Shown here piece after piece: positions 38,130-51,417 of a stretch of 64,000 nucleotides of DNA. Both the position numbers and the translations under genes were made by a program. A model generated the notes under the pieces. That model ran no database searches and was not told the DNA's origin. It saw only the letters and a list, made by a program, of their open reading frames with translations. Within the stretch, counting starts at the first letter, position 1; the number at the start of each line of letters is the position of its first letter. The stretch spans positions 7,934,888 to 7,998,887 of the forward strand of contig HG738138.1 in the NCBI GenBank assembly GCA_000499405.2. The letters run 5' to 3'. Origin of the DNA: Onchocerca volvulus. Its lineage: Eukaryota > Nematoda > Chromadorea > Rhabditida > Onchocercidae.

Positions 38130-41100
38130 CTGGATTCCTCCTTCCAAATCCGTATATATGGGAATTAGTTAAAATGATTTTCAAACTAACTTCAGGCAAG
38201 AAGTTTTTCCGGTTTCAGATTAAAAAACCATTTCAATATTCAAGTCTAACAGTAGAAATTGGTTGATTTGAACAAATAAATAAATGTTGCCATTTTGGGA
38301 GAGTTCTGTGTCCTTCAAATGTGCCTATTCGACTGAATGTTTAAAGGTGCTTTTACTATTTACTATTCAAAAACTATTTCAATATTCAAATTTAACGTAT
38401 AGAAGTGTTAATTAGATCATAAATTAATATTACTGGCCAGATTAGTTATTTGAAAAGATAGAATGAGACGTTATTTGATGAAGATTAATTTCATTTATTC
38501 TTTTTCTCTTCATTCCTACTTTCATCGATTGTTTTTATCAATTTATTTGTCCAATTAACACTCTCCGTCTTCGTCACGCTATTTATCTATCGCACAAACA
38601 GACAGGTATATGTATTATGGTGGATACCGTAAACTGACGAGAAGGCCATAAGCTGTGAAAATGGAGTTCTAATGCCGAAATACAACGCCACATAAATTTT
38701 TCAACAGTTCAAGCCAGCGGTATCATAATATCAAACTTGAAATGTAACAAATGATTTGAAAATTTTCAAATTGCTGAACTAGGGGAAAATTGATTCGATC
38801 GTTAATTCGATGGCTGATATTATCGGGATGAAAAAGAACTGCTAGCAAGTTGCATACATGTTGTTCTTTAATGCTTTTATTTATATCCAATATTAGTCAC
38901 CGAACATCATAGGATTCAAAGGTTTCAGGATTCTCCTTACAGATTTCCAGAGTTTTTAATAATTCCAATAATTCTACTTCAATTTTAATAATTCTATATG
39001 ATAATTTTTAAATTGGGAGGTTGAAAGTACGGATGAAGTAAGTTTAATCAGAATAATTAGCAATCGACCTAACATTGCTATAATAAAAATGAAATCTATA
39101 TCAACTTGATTCCTGTGATTATAATTCTTCTCAAAATTTTGAAAATGAACTTTCCGCATCATGCGGATATCAACATATGAAAGAAAAATGATATTTCTTA
39201 GTTCAAAAAGCAATTTATAATTCAAAAAGTTGCAACAAAAAACGCTGAAATAGATCAAGAATGCGGAAAAATAAATTTATTCGAATACAAGAAAAATTCA
39301 CAATTGAGAAAGATTTTTTTGAAGATGGAACGCTCCATTTGAATGAATGATTGGTGAGGAAGAATTAAGCTACTAATATTAAATCACAAACAACTGAAAT
39401 GCGATATATCCCTCTTACAGATTAGATCCAACGAATATCTTTTTGATTCAGAATTCTTTCAAATTTTAAATCCATATTTTCAAGTTATATTTTGAATGGT
39501 CACCAAATTTTAACAAATATTAATCAAAGGCTACGACCGGGGATAAATTATTCGTAAGTTACCTGACAAGATTCAGCAATATGTAGTAAAAATAGTCGAA
39601 ATACTTGATTTGTCTCACATAACGCATCGGCATCACTCATTACATATCACTACCACAACAATAATTTGCCTGTTTGCGGCTATTGCTCGATTCTCTTAAA
39701 AAAATTTCAAAAATTTAAAGATAATCAAAATTGCAATTTAAGTTCCTTTCTCCTGACCTCTTATTATTTATTCAATTTTTGCTCTCTAGTTCAAATCTCA
39801 TAATACAATGAATCTGTTATTACCTTGACTTTTTAGTTTCACCAACACATGAAGCATGACACTAAATGGACTCATCCAGAATTTCTAGAATAATCATACA
39901 GTTTGGTTATGAGAACCATTTTTGGATGACAGCAAATTTGCAACAGTATCCCATTTTGCCTCTTTTACTTGCTCCTTATATGAATTTTATAAATAGCTAT
40001 TAACAATACTATTTTTTCCATTTATTGGTGAAAACTTCTGCAACGTCAACTCTCTGCTATTTTAATGCTTTATTTGAAGCTTTAGTGTTCAGGGTCGTCC
40101 ATTCTAAATTAATTTACATAAACTACTAACTTGGAAATCAAGTTTCGAATTGCAAGGATGACGCAAGAATTAAAATGATTTTTTGAATTTAACAATTTTT
40201 CATGGAATAAAAACAGCTGCTTCATGACGGATTGGCAAACTGGACAATTGAGTGAACAAAAAAAAAAAAAGAATAAGTTATAAGGATACTTCGATAAATC
40301 CGTTTCTTCTTCCTTCTTAATCTCAGAATGCACAAAACATCAATATCTCTCTTGCATTATATATTTGATACTTGTTTTAAGCTAATTTATAGCATTCATA
40401 AAATTTTTCGCATTTTATTTTATATAATGTCCACGTTACATTTCTGAGATATTCTATTTTCACACAATACAAAAGCATTAAAATTCGACTGAAATGGCTT
40501 TTCATATCACTAATTAGCAAATTATGAAAAAAGGTTATGCTATCTTACTCGCTTCTACATAAAATTCCGAAAAAATTCGAATGAAGTAGAAACAAAGTTT
40601 CAATAAAAAAATATCAAACTCAGTAAAAACTTCGCATCGGAATCCCAAAGAAATCTGGTTTTTCGGTTAAATCATGATGGAATAAGCCAAAGCAGCAATG
40701 ATTTTCGACTTTAATTTACCATAAATAAGGATTTCTTACCTTTGCAATGAATCGAATTATGTTTTCATTGCACCACAGTGCACAATACAACGGTCATCTT
40801 TTATTCTAAGATTCGAAAATCAAGTATTTGAATACATAAATAAACACAAGCAGATGGACGCAGAGATAGACAGCTATAACTAAGTACTAGATATTATAAG
40901 TTTTTCGTTTATTCGAGGAAATATGTTTTAAACAAATGATGTATCACCGGAATAATATTCGCGTAAACATTACTTCGAAAAAGGAAACTATCCAGAATCC
41001 TACTAAATATGTTCAACTTCATAGGCATTTAGTCTAATTCCGCATGGATTTCAAAATTAATTTTGGTTAATAGAAACCTTATTAATTTAATGGTTGGAAA

Positions 41101-44100
41101 TTTTGCAATATCTGCTTTCCAGATTAACTTGAAATTCGGACTTTAAATAAGACAACAAATATTTGAGAACCAAAGATTCTAAGCATGAAATGGTCGAAGA
41201 AGCTTCTAATTTTCGATAATGAAAGTTTTGTGATTTATGCTTCAAGAAGTTTCCATTGTGCACAGCAAAAATTTCTCACTAATTCCAGATTTCATAAAAA
41301 CAATCATTTTCAGCAGCATTCAGATGCAATTTCTAAATTAGAAACTTAAGTATATTGGCAACCATCGCTCATGACTTCAGATATGGTCTTAGAAGAGTTC
41401 AATTTAAAACTTGGCGCTAAAAGTTTATCAGTAACACCTGCTGACTAGTAGAGTAAAAATTTAATAAATGAACAGCTTAGTGCTTAATTACAAATGATTT
41501 GATGGAATGGTAGTACGGTGCTCAACCAGTATCAATATAATTTATGGAAATTAGTACGCAATTAATAATATATATGTTATCGGTAATAAGACAGGCGCCA
41601 AATCGCCAATCCATGTCTAAACAATTTAGCTAAATAGGTAATGGAGGCAATAAATACCAGCACTGGTTGCTGCTTGCAATGATATGCAAAAAAAATTTAC
41701 ATACCTTTATTATTAGCATCCATCATAAATCACCTCCCTCCCACAACAATTAGCAGTGATGTTGCGAAGACCTCTGCATGCATGCATGTGTGTATGCTTG
41801 CATGCATGTTTGCATGTCTAGTATGTCTTTTTGGTAGCTGACGGAAGAAAGAGGATAAACAGCATCGTGAGAGGAGTGCGTCCAGATAGGGAAGTTCGAA
41901 TGATGAATTTTGAAAGGATAAGTACCTGTGTTCGCATATAATTCAATAAAAAGTGAGGGGTTGACATCTGACAGGATGATGAGATGGGGAAAAGTTTGTT
42001 CACTTCCTCTCCTGCATTTCAAGGGGACGACGGTTGCAGATGAACTATGATATGCCTGCTGCAATTGTTTGTTTGAAGCATAAGGTGATAACTGGACTTG
42101 AAAATTTTCCAGTCAATTCTGAATCAATGAATGAGTCTTTCTAAGACCTAATATTGTGAAAATTAACTAATATTCTTTCAAGTGATTACAAATATCAGAT
42201 TAACTTTTCGGACCGCTTTTAAAAGCATTCTTTATCCAACAGGAGAAGGAGGTTTGAGAATTGATGAAATCACTTTTCGTAAGTGTTAAATCAGAAGTTT
42301 CTCCACGCAAAGAATATGAGCTTCAACTAAATTAGCATCGTTTGCAATTTAGAAACTTTTTCTAGAGATACATCAAGTAGTGAAACATAAAGAACGGTTT
42401 CGAAAGTGCTCCGTCAGAAGTTATCCACCTTGTTGATGAATTTATCATCGAATGATGGATATCATCTCTAAGTGTTTCTACGAACTTGTTCCCGGATAAC
42501 TCGATAGGACTTGACGTGAACTATTCAGAGTGAATTACCCAACAAATAAAATACTAATCCATAAACGCAGTTACTGTGTAAGCGACTGCGTAATGGTAGC
42601 ATAGGTAAATAATACTTGTTCAAATTATTGATGAATTCCTTGCTGCGCGTCAAATATATCACCGTAATATATGAGGTTCATAACGGCCATAAACGGACTA
42701 CAAACATCAACTGTTACAGGTTCCAGGTAATAACGGTCATCGATTCGCATAATGAAATGGCGAAATTCGCTTATTGCAAGTCACTTGTCATTGTTGAATG
42801 GAGCTTGCTTCAATGTTTTTCAGTTCAAAATAATTCGAACTGCAGAGATAAGTAAATGCAAAATTTCCAAGCATCCCCATATATCCAGCATCCTTGTAAT
42901 CCACCTTTTGTACATACGGCTCAACGTGATCAGAAGATTTAAGGAGATTACCGAAGCATTAAAGCCAGCAAGTGGGAAAATTACTCAAAAAAAAAGAAAA
43001 AAAAAAGAAATTCATGTTCAGAATTCTTTTCAAATGGCAAATGTACATAACATTCAAATCCCGGTGGCTGCAGAATCAGCGCATGCTTACATAAAATGGA
43101 AAGATTTACAAATCCATACTGAACTCGGAAAAGTGAGAAAAAAACTAGAAATTTAAAAAGTCCAATAGTCCAGAAAAGCATAAAACGTAATGAAAGTTTT
43201 AGATTCGAAAAATTCAATCGGAGATGAAAAAAAAAAAACAGTTAGATTCATTATGCACTAAGAAAGCAAACATTTTAGAATGTGCAAAAATATTCATTTA
43301 AATTTTTTTTAGTCGCCATCCATCACACTGACCTACTAATTCAAGCAGATTTAATGATTCCATGCCGTTATCAATGTTTTGAACCTTAACTTCTAGCTAA
43401 TATTCAAAGCTCCCAGTATCTTTGTTGTCATGATAAGTCCAGACTGAAGCAAACATCCCGCTCCTGTTAAGAATTAAAATTACGGAGCAAAAAGATGATC
43501 TTGTTCGAAAAAGAATAACTGCAATTATGATAAGATATTCTCTTACAAACATTGCTTCCTCAATTTTGCAGTACTACGATATTTCATCCGAACCATCGTG
43601 AAGGGCCGATCTCAGATAAGATTCATCTCACATAACTTTCAAATTGCTTCATATCTTGAATTTTATTTGGACCAACCATGTTCGGCAGAGCAAAGTACTG
43701 ATATGAATGAAATCGGATTCTATAACAAAAATCGCAGATGCTATAAAAAGCAATTGAAAAGGAATACTCCAATCACAAAATAAGTTATAATAAGAAAAAA
43801 GATAACAATAAATAAGAGTGTAAAAACAAAAACAAATGAACGAACAAAATAACTACTGCAACACTATCACAGTACAAAATAACAAAACCTTCTGATATGA
43901 ATAGCTCTTTTTCGACAACTATGGCTATATCTAAAAAATTAATTCAAGAAGGGTTGAAATTTTCAACAATGAAATAATAAATCCCGTCAATCCTAGTAAA
44001 CCACTTATTCAATGAGAAAAAATTAAATGACACATCATTAACTTACATACACTTATTTAATAAACAAAAAAATAACAACAAATGAAAGTGCTATGAATAA

Positions 44101-44134
44101 TAAAAGATCACGAAAATTAAAAATAAGTAAAAAA
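38130..44134. other. Gene-poor 6-kb region
   Basis: No gene supported. The longest open frames (39258-38974 minus, 42752-43156 plus, 42064-41750 minus) lack motifs; the 134-codon frame at 42752 runs through an A-rich tract coding for lysines. A TGCATG-rich simple repeat lies at 41775-41817. Missing 5' exons of the FGF gene and its regulatory DNA may be here. Confidence 0.45.
41775..41817. repeat. TGCATG simple repeat
   Basis: A run of TGCATG/TGTATGC units with slight variation, on both strands self-complementary. Confidence 0.8.
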
Positions 44135-46931
44135 CTAAAGCTCGGAGGCATCGTGTATTGTACCATCTTTTTGTTCACCGTTTCTGAGTTCCTCATTTTT
44201 CTCTACATAAGTCGCGTCCTCGATCGGTTGTCCATCCCTTGACGTTTCATTTGGTTTTTCCTCCGAAATTGTCCTTGATTCCTCCATTGTTTCCGATAAT
44301 GTTTCATTATTTTCAGCAGCTGCTTCCTTAGTTTTCTCTTCCTTCTTGACTTTTGGTTTTGCAAATTTCATCTTATTTAACAAATATTTCACTTCACGAT
44401 CAAGCGACATTAACTGAAATCGAACAGTTTTATCTTCAAATTGAAACCACTTCCAAAGTTCGCTAATTCATCTAAAGCAGCCCAATAAATAAGTTTTTGT
44501 TTAATAATACAGAATTATATTTCAAGATTCTGTTTCTGAACATAAAACCATCTCCCATTTTCCATTTCTTGATCGAAATCATGGAAACTCATTTTACTAT
44601 TCATTCAATATTTACCTTTTCTTTCCCTTCACTGACTGCAAATGCTGGTGGATCAGTTGGTTTCAATTTATTCTGCAACTCCATTTTCTCGGCAAGCCAA
44701 TCCTAAAATTTACATATAACTATTCAAATAATTTATTACAGTCATGAAAATTCAATATTTCATTTTGATGTATACCTTAGTTTCATCGAGCAATTTGCTT
44801 AAAGTATTGATTTCAACTTTTGTAAACACTTCGGCTTCAGAAAGGTTTTGTGCAAGAAGCAAAAACATTTCCGTATGATTAAACATTGAAATCAATTCAG
44901 TCACCACTGAAGGACGCTCCTGCAAAAGTAAAAATATTAACTGGGAAAATGTTTCAACTGATTTATCGAGCGATCCTTTTCAAACTGCAAAAATCACCTG
45001 GTCCTCTATCATGCGAGCCTTAACCGGCCGTAACAACTCATCGATTGTCTTCTTATTTTGAACAAATTCAGTTGTCGGAGTATTACTGTCAACATCATCC
45101 TCCAACCAAGCTTTCACTTGCGATACCTCCTTTTGCAACACTGTGTGCTCATCGGCAGTTAAAAACCGCTGTAATAAATCCCGAACAGTTCAAAGAAATT
45201 ATTGTGAAACTTTAAAAGCAATTACTTGAAAAACAAGTAAAAGAACAGTACCATGAATTCATCCTGAGTGAGTTTGTCGCTAAGATCAATAGCTAGTGAT
45301 TCAAGATTATGATGTGCTTCTTCGCGAATTGCTTTTTCCCGTTCTTTTCTCTCAAATTCAACAATCCTGAAACTCGAAAAATTGGAGTGCTAAATCGGAA
45401 AAAATTTATAGAAGTGTTCATCATTCCAACTGATCAAATTCAGATATAGAATGATATCTCATCAAAATCACCTATTCTTCGCAGCAATAATTTCGCTGTC
45501 TAGAATTGGTAAGACATCCATTTTACTCTCCATCAACTTCAGAGAAATTTTGATTTGCTGTGGCTTTTCTTCTCGCTTCGTTTCTGCTGCATTTGTAGTT
45601 GTCTAAAGCAAAGAAAAAAATCTCAATTTTTTCGAAATTCTGAGATTTTAATGATTGATTCACAACTCTATAAGCGCATATCTGCTTGATCTCAATCTAC
45701 AGGTCACTTTTTCTTTTTCCAATAACACCTGTTTATTCTACATTAATGCAATAAGCAAATGCAGATAAAAGAAGATAGCAATTAGCAAAAGAATAGTAAT
45801 GACTATCTATAAATATGCCGGACTAGAAGCACGCAACAGTGCTAATTTGTTTCGGTAAACCAGTCAATTTCACTGATATTTTTCTTAATCATAAAAATGA
45901 TCATGGCAGTGGAAATTGAAAAAAGAAAAACTTGATTTTCTTTCAGTCTTTGTATAATGCAAAATATGTATCAAGAAAATTAATTAAAGGAAGCTTGGGA
46001 CCAACAAAGAACGTCAATTTATTGCTTGTAGGAGCAGCCAGTAAACTAGTCAAAAAATAATGAAATAGAACAACTTAATATCTTAAAAGAGAAAACGAAT
46101 AAGATTTTTAGTACAATAACTATGGAGACATACTTTGTTTGCTTCAGCTGACCTGCCTGATGTGCTCGTTACCTGTAATGGAAAAAAAAAATCAACTAAA
46201 AATTACTTCAATTTTATAATATAATTGTTCATAAACTTGATAAATCTGTAAAAGTAACGATGGACTGACATTATCGCCTACTGGTTTTTCGGTTTTAGTT
46301 TGATTTTCCGCAATATCAATAGTACTATGGTTTTTGTCGCTTATTTCTTCAGATTTCAAACTTTCCTCACTTTTCCCTTTACTTATTTCATCGATTTTAC
46401 TATCGGAGGAAAATAATCCAGTGATTTTCCCAGCAAGTGCTGCAAAGAAAATGAGATACATGATTTATGAACAAAATATATTGAGCAATCATTTTATGCC
46501 GAAATTATCGAAATATTTGTCATAAATAAAGTTTCCTACTAAGCATAAAAAAATCAAACTAGCAAATTTTTTTTTTCTATGGCTACTTTAATACTTACAA
46601 GCAAGTGTCGACTCTGCCTTTGGTGGTCGTTCCAGCAACATTTCCGCCCCGTCAACATGCAAAATTCCTGAGTTGTCCAAGTCGAAATGTGCTTTTATCC
46701 CCTAAAAGAAAATTCGGTATTTTATGTTGACTAACTGCACAAATTCTTAATTGGAGTCGTTGCAGAATGTTTATCTGAAGTTGATGTTGAAATCGGAAAA
46801 CTTTAGATTTAAACAAATACCGCACCGCAAGCGTAAGAATCTTGCAAACTGCTTTATTTGGACACATTTATAACTATTGAATTATACTATTCGATGAAAC
46901 ATGAGAGAAATCAACAGTATATTCGAAATAA

Positions 46932-47013
<82 letters not shown>

Positions 47014-47714
47014 GAAAACTGTGCCTTCTTTTGCCGTTTCTCTTACATATACATCCGTCACACCACTTATTTTAATTTCACTAATATTAAGCGATCCGAA
47101 TTCCCTGAAACATTCAATAATGTTGTAAAGATACCACCACTTCTAATCCAAATAAATTTCTCAGAATACTTATTTAAATAACAATAAAATCTAAAGCACC
47201 CACATGAGCTGATCTGCATTAAGTTGCTTCATTTCACCGTAATTAACATTCACGGAAAAATCTTCCGTGAATGAAGTGAACGATAAAACTTTCTTGGATG
47301 CAGGAATGAACGATTTGATTGGATATATCGGTCGATGAATTATTCGTCCTGCACCCGCTTCATCCTTACTATGCGCACTAATAAAATCAACCTTAAATAA
47401 TAGGAATAAAATTGAAAGGTTCGATGAAGAGTCCAGAGCTTCGGAATCGTCCGCAAAAATCTTATGATTTATCTGACTTATAATACATTAAAGTTTAGTT
47501 TTATTTAGTCTGCTAACGAAAAATTACAAAAAACCAACCTGTACTGGAAATATCTGTAAATCACGTACATCGAATTTCTTGACTTTGAAACCTTTACTTA
47601 GATGAGCTGCTTGGTAAACTGCACCCATTGCAATCGCGTCATCTGTATTCAAGAACTTCCCCAACTCTTTCCTCCAAATGAATTCATGAAAAGTCGAAGA
47701 GGCAAAATTTCGTA

Positions 47715-47759
<45 letters not shown>

Positions 47760-50482
47760 AAAAAAGAAAAAAAGAAAAAAAAAAAGTATATAAATAACAT
47801 ATTTACAATGAGAGAATCCTTACTTTTTGAAGAATTTCTGAACAAATTCTTGGATTAAGGGGACGCGACTGCCACCACCCATCAGCACTACTTGATTAAT
47901 CTGGAAATACAAATCACTATATCTCACACAGGCTACAAAAAAAAAAAAAAAATTCCTAACTACAAAGAGATTTTAATTCAAGAAAAGAGAACAGAAGAAA
48001 TAATTTAAACCTTCTCCGGAGACAGACCAGCCATTTTCAAAGCATCCACAATAGGCTGTACTAATTTTACTTCGAGATCTCTTATCGCATCTTCCAACAT
48101 TGTTCTGGTCACTAACATCGTGAAGTCTTGTTTTTCGTGGACATTTTCAATTTGTGCAGTAAAATCAACGTTTGCAGAAAGTACATGAAAAAAAAAAAAA
48201 AAATCAGAAAAATCGATTTGAATTATCTAGCCATTGTCATTGTTTCTGCAATAAAAGAGAATTATAATTGTAATTAGTTGAAATACCAGAAATCACTGTC
48301 GGTAAAACATACAATTTTGACATGTTCTGCCTCTTTCAACATTTTTGCCATGGAGAGCGAATTTCTCGTTATATCAGTTTTGGTCTTTTTTGTTTTGCAA
48401 AAGTTGCTGACAAAGATATCTCGTAGCCTTTGCGTAATTTCAAAACCACCAACTACGCGGTTATAGCTGTAACACCGTGCATTTCAAATTGAAAAACAAA
48501 TACAAGAAAAAAAAAAAAAAACGAATATTAAGAACAGACATAATAATTATTTTCTAAATTACCCAATTCCCAGCGTTGTCATAACTGGATTCTTTTCACC
48601 TCGTTTCTTTTCCTCTACCAATACATATTCTAATACCGAAGCAGTAACTTTTGTTGCTCCAACATCATAAATTAATAAAGTTTGTGCACTTTCAGTGATT
48701 TCTTTTCTTCGAAATGCACCATAGTTTAGACCAGCAGCAATATGATCATTCAGCAACTAAAAAATAATAAATCTGAGCAATAACATTCATGAACCGCCTA
48801 AAAATGAAATTTGTAAATAGTATTAAGATCTGAAGAAGAAACGGCATTCCAACAAAAAATGAATCAAAAGTTGAGCTTTCTAGAAAAAATAAGCAGAAGA
48901 AAACGTCTTTCAAAATCAAGCGCACTTGCAACAAATTCAGTTCGGCGATTTCAGCTGCTGCGACCAAAGCACGTCGTTCTGCTTGGTTGAAAAATGCTGG
49001 AACTGTAATAACCACATCTCTAACAGGTTGTTTTGCAAACTTTTCAACCACTTCCCGACAACGTCTCAAAATCATTGCTACTATGGATTCAACACTGTAG
49101 ATTTCACCATCCCTACAATATATGTTTCAACAGAAATCAACTTAGCTCGCATATTTTCAGCTGAATCCGCAAAAAAAGTGAGTCCCTCTGACATTAATAG
49201 ATACTCCAAATAACTGTCAAACTTCAACATTACCCGGATTTATGAAAAACACGCATTTTTGATTTCTTGACTTAAGATTCCTTAAATATGAAGTAATATC
49301 TCCGACAATTTCAAGAAATAGATAAAATTTACACATCGAATTGCATAACGCCTCTGGTATCATCCAGAATGAATTTTAGATGCGGGAAACGTTGTTTGTA
49401 AAGTGAAACAATTGGATTGTCGATTTTCTTGCCCAGAAGATCCACCAAATGAGTGAAAGAATTATTCGAATGTTTAACTGACTAAAAAATTTAGAAAAAG
49501 ACGGGATTAAATACTGAGAAATGTATTTCCATAAAAACTATAATTACGAATGGAAATCTGGGCTTTCAGCTGAAATCAATTCTTAAAATATAACATTCCG
49601 TACAAAAAAGATAAGTTTTTGATTCTTAATTCTGATTAATATTACCGATTTTTTAATCTGTCGATGAGTTAGGAAAAAATTTCAGAACCATAAAACACTT
49701 ACATAAGTCAATGCTGCGTCACCAAAAAGACGTTCGTTATCCTTAATAATGATCAGGTTTGGTGTTTTCCTACGTGCTTCTTCATTCAACACTATTTCCA
49801 TCGGCACACCTGGTTTCACCAAAGCCATTTTGATCCATTGTGAACCAAAATCTATAGACATAGCTGCAAGCGATGCATCTGCAAAAGCGGAAATTTATTA
49901 TGAAGATTTCACAGAACAGATTAAAGCACGAACAGAATTTCAATTTTATAAAAAAAGATGCGCTTGCATTAGAAAGTCCTAAAATTTGCTTGCCGTGACA
50001 TACATTGTTAAGTTTGAACTGAACTCATTAATCTTTAATTTTTTCTCTTCTTAATAAAGTTAATATCGATTTTGATGGTTTACACCAATTTCGCATGATT
50101 CGGTGATTTTGCTATTGGCAACGCAACTAATGCTGACAATTTTTTCAACCTTCAACTCATGAAACGCCCGCTAAAACGAGAACATCAAAATTTTGAAGCC
50201 AAAAAAAGGCTCAACATTCATTACGTGAAATGTGGTCACTCTCCTCGAAGTTAAAACATAGTTAGAATTTTCACATACAAGAGAGCCTGTCTTTGCGACT
50301 AATATGAATTCATTTTTCCTTCCAGTCTCTTACATCATCGATACATATTGGAGTACTATATTAGAACAATCACAACTTGCTTTTCTTACCGTACAGTAAT
50401 TTGAAAACTAACCTGAGAATGTAATAAAAAATGTGTTGATGATAGTCGTTAAACAAAGAAATATACAACTGTAGTGCATCAT
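44135..50482 (-). CDS. HYOU1/GRP170, ER-resident HSP70-family chaperone
   Basis: Twenty exons give about 940 residues. Exon 1 (50482-50413) is a signal peptide (IFLCLTTIINTFFITF). The nucleotide-binding domain has AAMSIDFGSQWIKMALVKP, VVITVPAFFNQAERRALVAA, TLLIYDVGATKVTASVLEY and VVLMGGGSRVPLIQEF; the substrate-binding part and a long helical region follow (RFLTADEHTVLQKEV), then MSLDREVKYLLNKMKFAKPK as in human HYOU1 and an acidic tail. The protein is a nucleotide-exchange factor and holdase for BiP in the ER. Exon boundaries (high-low): 49878-49703, 49481-49333, 49112-48926, 48756-48563, 48466-48313, 48184-48011, 47900-47824, 47671-47539, 47391-47204, 47104-47011, 46701-46599, 46439-46282, 46172-46134, 45602-45472, 45366-45252, 45168-44998, 44919-44776, 44702-44616, 44413-44135. 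It ends in HDASEL rather than a KDEL/NDEL motif. The acceptor of exon 7 (48184) is non-AG; see findings. Confidence 0.95.
46933..47009. repeat. Pure A77 homopolymer
   Basis: Seventy-seven A in a row on the + strand. On the HYOU1 strand it is a T77 run starting with the T of the exon-11 splice donor. Length is likely uncertain in any assembly. Confidence 0.95.
47717..47757. repeat. A41 homopolymer
   Basis: Forty-one A followed by a short A/G-rich stretch, inside the HYOU1 intron between exons 8 and 9. Confidence 0.95.
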
Positions 50483-51129
50483 TATCGTTAACCAGGTTCA
50501 AGGATATGAAACAATCTGAAAATGAAGGTGAAGAACTATATTACAGTTTAAAAGACTCATGTCTTCATGAGATCATCACGGAGCAACATATGTTGTTTGG
50601 TACAAAGGGTGGTATTACATAATCGATTCTGCTGAAAAGACCATGTCAAATATAATAATTTTTTGAACGGATAACAAAATAAAGACAGCAGTCTTCAGAA
50701 TCATGAACTTCTTCGATTTTAATGGGGAGTTTCAGAATATATTTGAAACTTAAATGGGAAGGGAGACCACATGAATGGCATCCAACCAGAAGCCATCTAT
50801 CTGCTAACTAAAATTATTTCTGATGAATTATAACGATATTCCTTTCCTTTTTTTGTAAATCCTCAAGGGCAAACCAGTACAACACAAAGAGTTCAGCAAA
50901 CCGATACAATTAAGTATGCTGACGAGTATCTGGCTTCTAAATTTGTCAGTTTCGCGGCCCGTTAATAACAGCCCCTCGCGATTTCATTCCCCTCGAGGTA
51001 TTGCGATTCATGTCGACTTACAACCCGAACCTCCCGATCGTTCCCAATAGGAAGGTGCCTTTCTTGCCCGATCTAATGTCTGACTTTTTACTTCGTCGTC
51101 TGCTGTCTCCCCCTTCTGCATGCACTCTC
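50483..51129. promoter_or_regulatory. Upstream region of HYOU1
   Basis: Presumed 5' region of the chaperone gene. A second open frame (51190-51008, minus) partly overlaps the ORF at 51130-51417 in another frame and may be a second exon, but no donor/acceptor pair fits its phase. I cannot point to an ER-stress element. Confidence 0.3.
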
Positions 51130-51417
51130 TTAAGTCATCAAAACATATTGTAGCAGAATGACGAAGGGAAATTTTAGGTATTGTGAACATTTTCCGATAT
51201 TTTCACGGGCTGCTCTGGATGAGCTTTCAGTTGGAGGGTAGTGCGACGGTTTGGAAAGTCGGTCTTGGGAAGTCAGCTGAAGAGTTGAACTGGATCTCTT
51301 CAGAGAGAGTGTAAAACAATTTGGGGGTACTCGGGAGGAATCATTGACTCCAGCAGTTACTTCCAGACTGATATCGTAAGATCTTTCTGAATGATCCCGC
51401 TCTCTACGGTCGTCCAT
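51130..51417 (-). CDS. Unrecognised Ser/Arg-rich small protein
   Basis: A 95-codon ORF whose ATG lies 5 bases after a TTACTCAG acceptor, a good trans-splice context. The first 75 residues are hydrophilic (MDDRRERDHSERSYDISLEV, SLKRSSSTLQLTSQDRLSK); the last 15 are hydrophobic (KFPFVILLQYVLMT), which may instead be intron read-through. I recognise no family. The base composition is less AT-rich than the flanks, as expected for coding sequence. It could be the first exon of a longer gene. Confidence 0.4.
   Translation of the reverse strand: MDDRRERDHSERSYDISLEVTAGVNDSSRVPPNCFTLSLKRSSSTLQLTSQDRLSKPSHYPPTESSSRAARENIGKCSQYLKFPFVILLQYVLMT

Noticed and set aside
41750..42064. A 104-codon minus-strand ORF.
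   Set aside because: Partly translated TGCATG repeat; no motif or splice context.
42752..43156. The longest plain ORF in the gap (134 codons).
   Set aside because: Runs through an A-rich tract, has no recognisable domain and no trans-splice acceptor at its start.
46858..47181. Plus-strand ORFs of about 75-107 codons containing long poly-lysine.
   Set aside because: Translation of the A77 run and of HYOU1 exon 11 in antisense.
49140..49200. An extra HYOU1 exon between exons 3 and 4.
   Set aside because: Donor GAT GT|GTAAAT at 49333 joins in phase to 49112 and gives a sequence collinear with the family without it.
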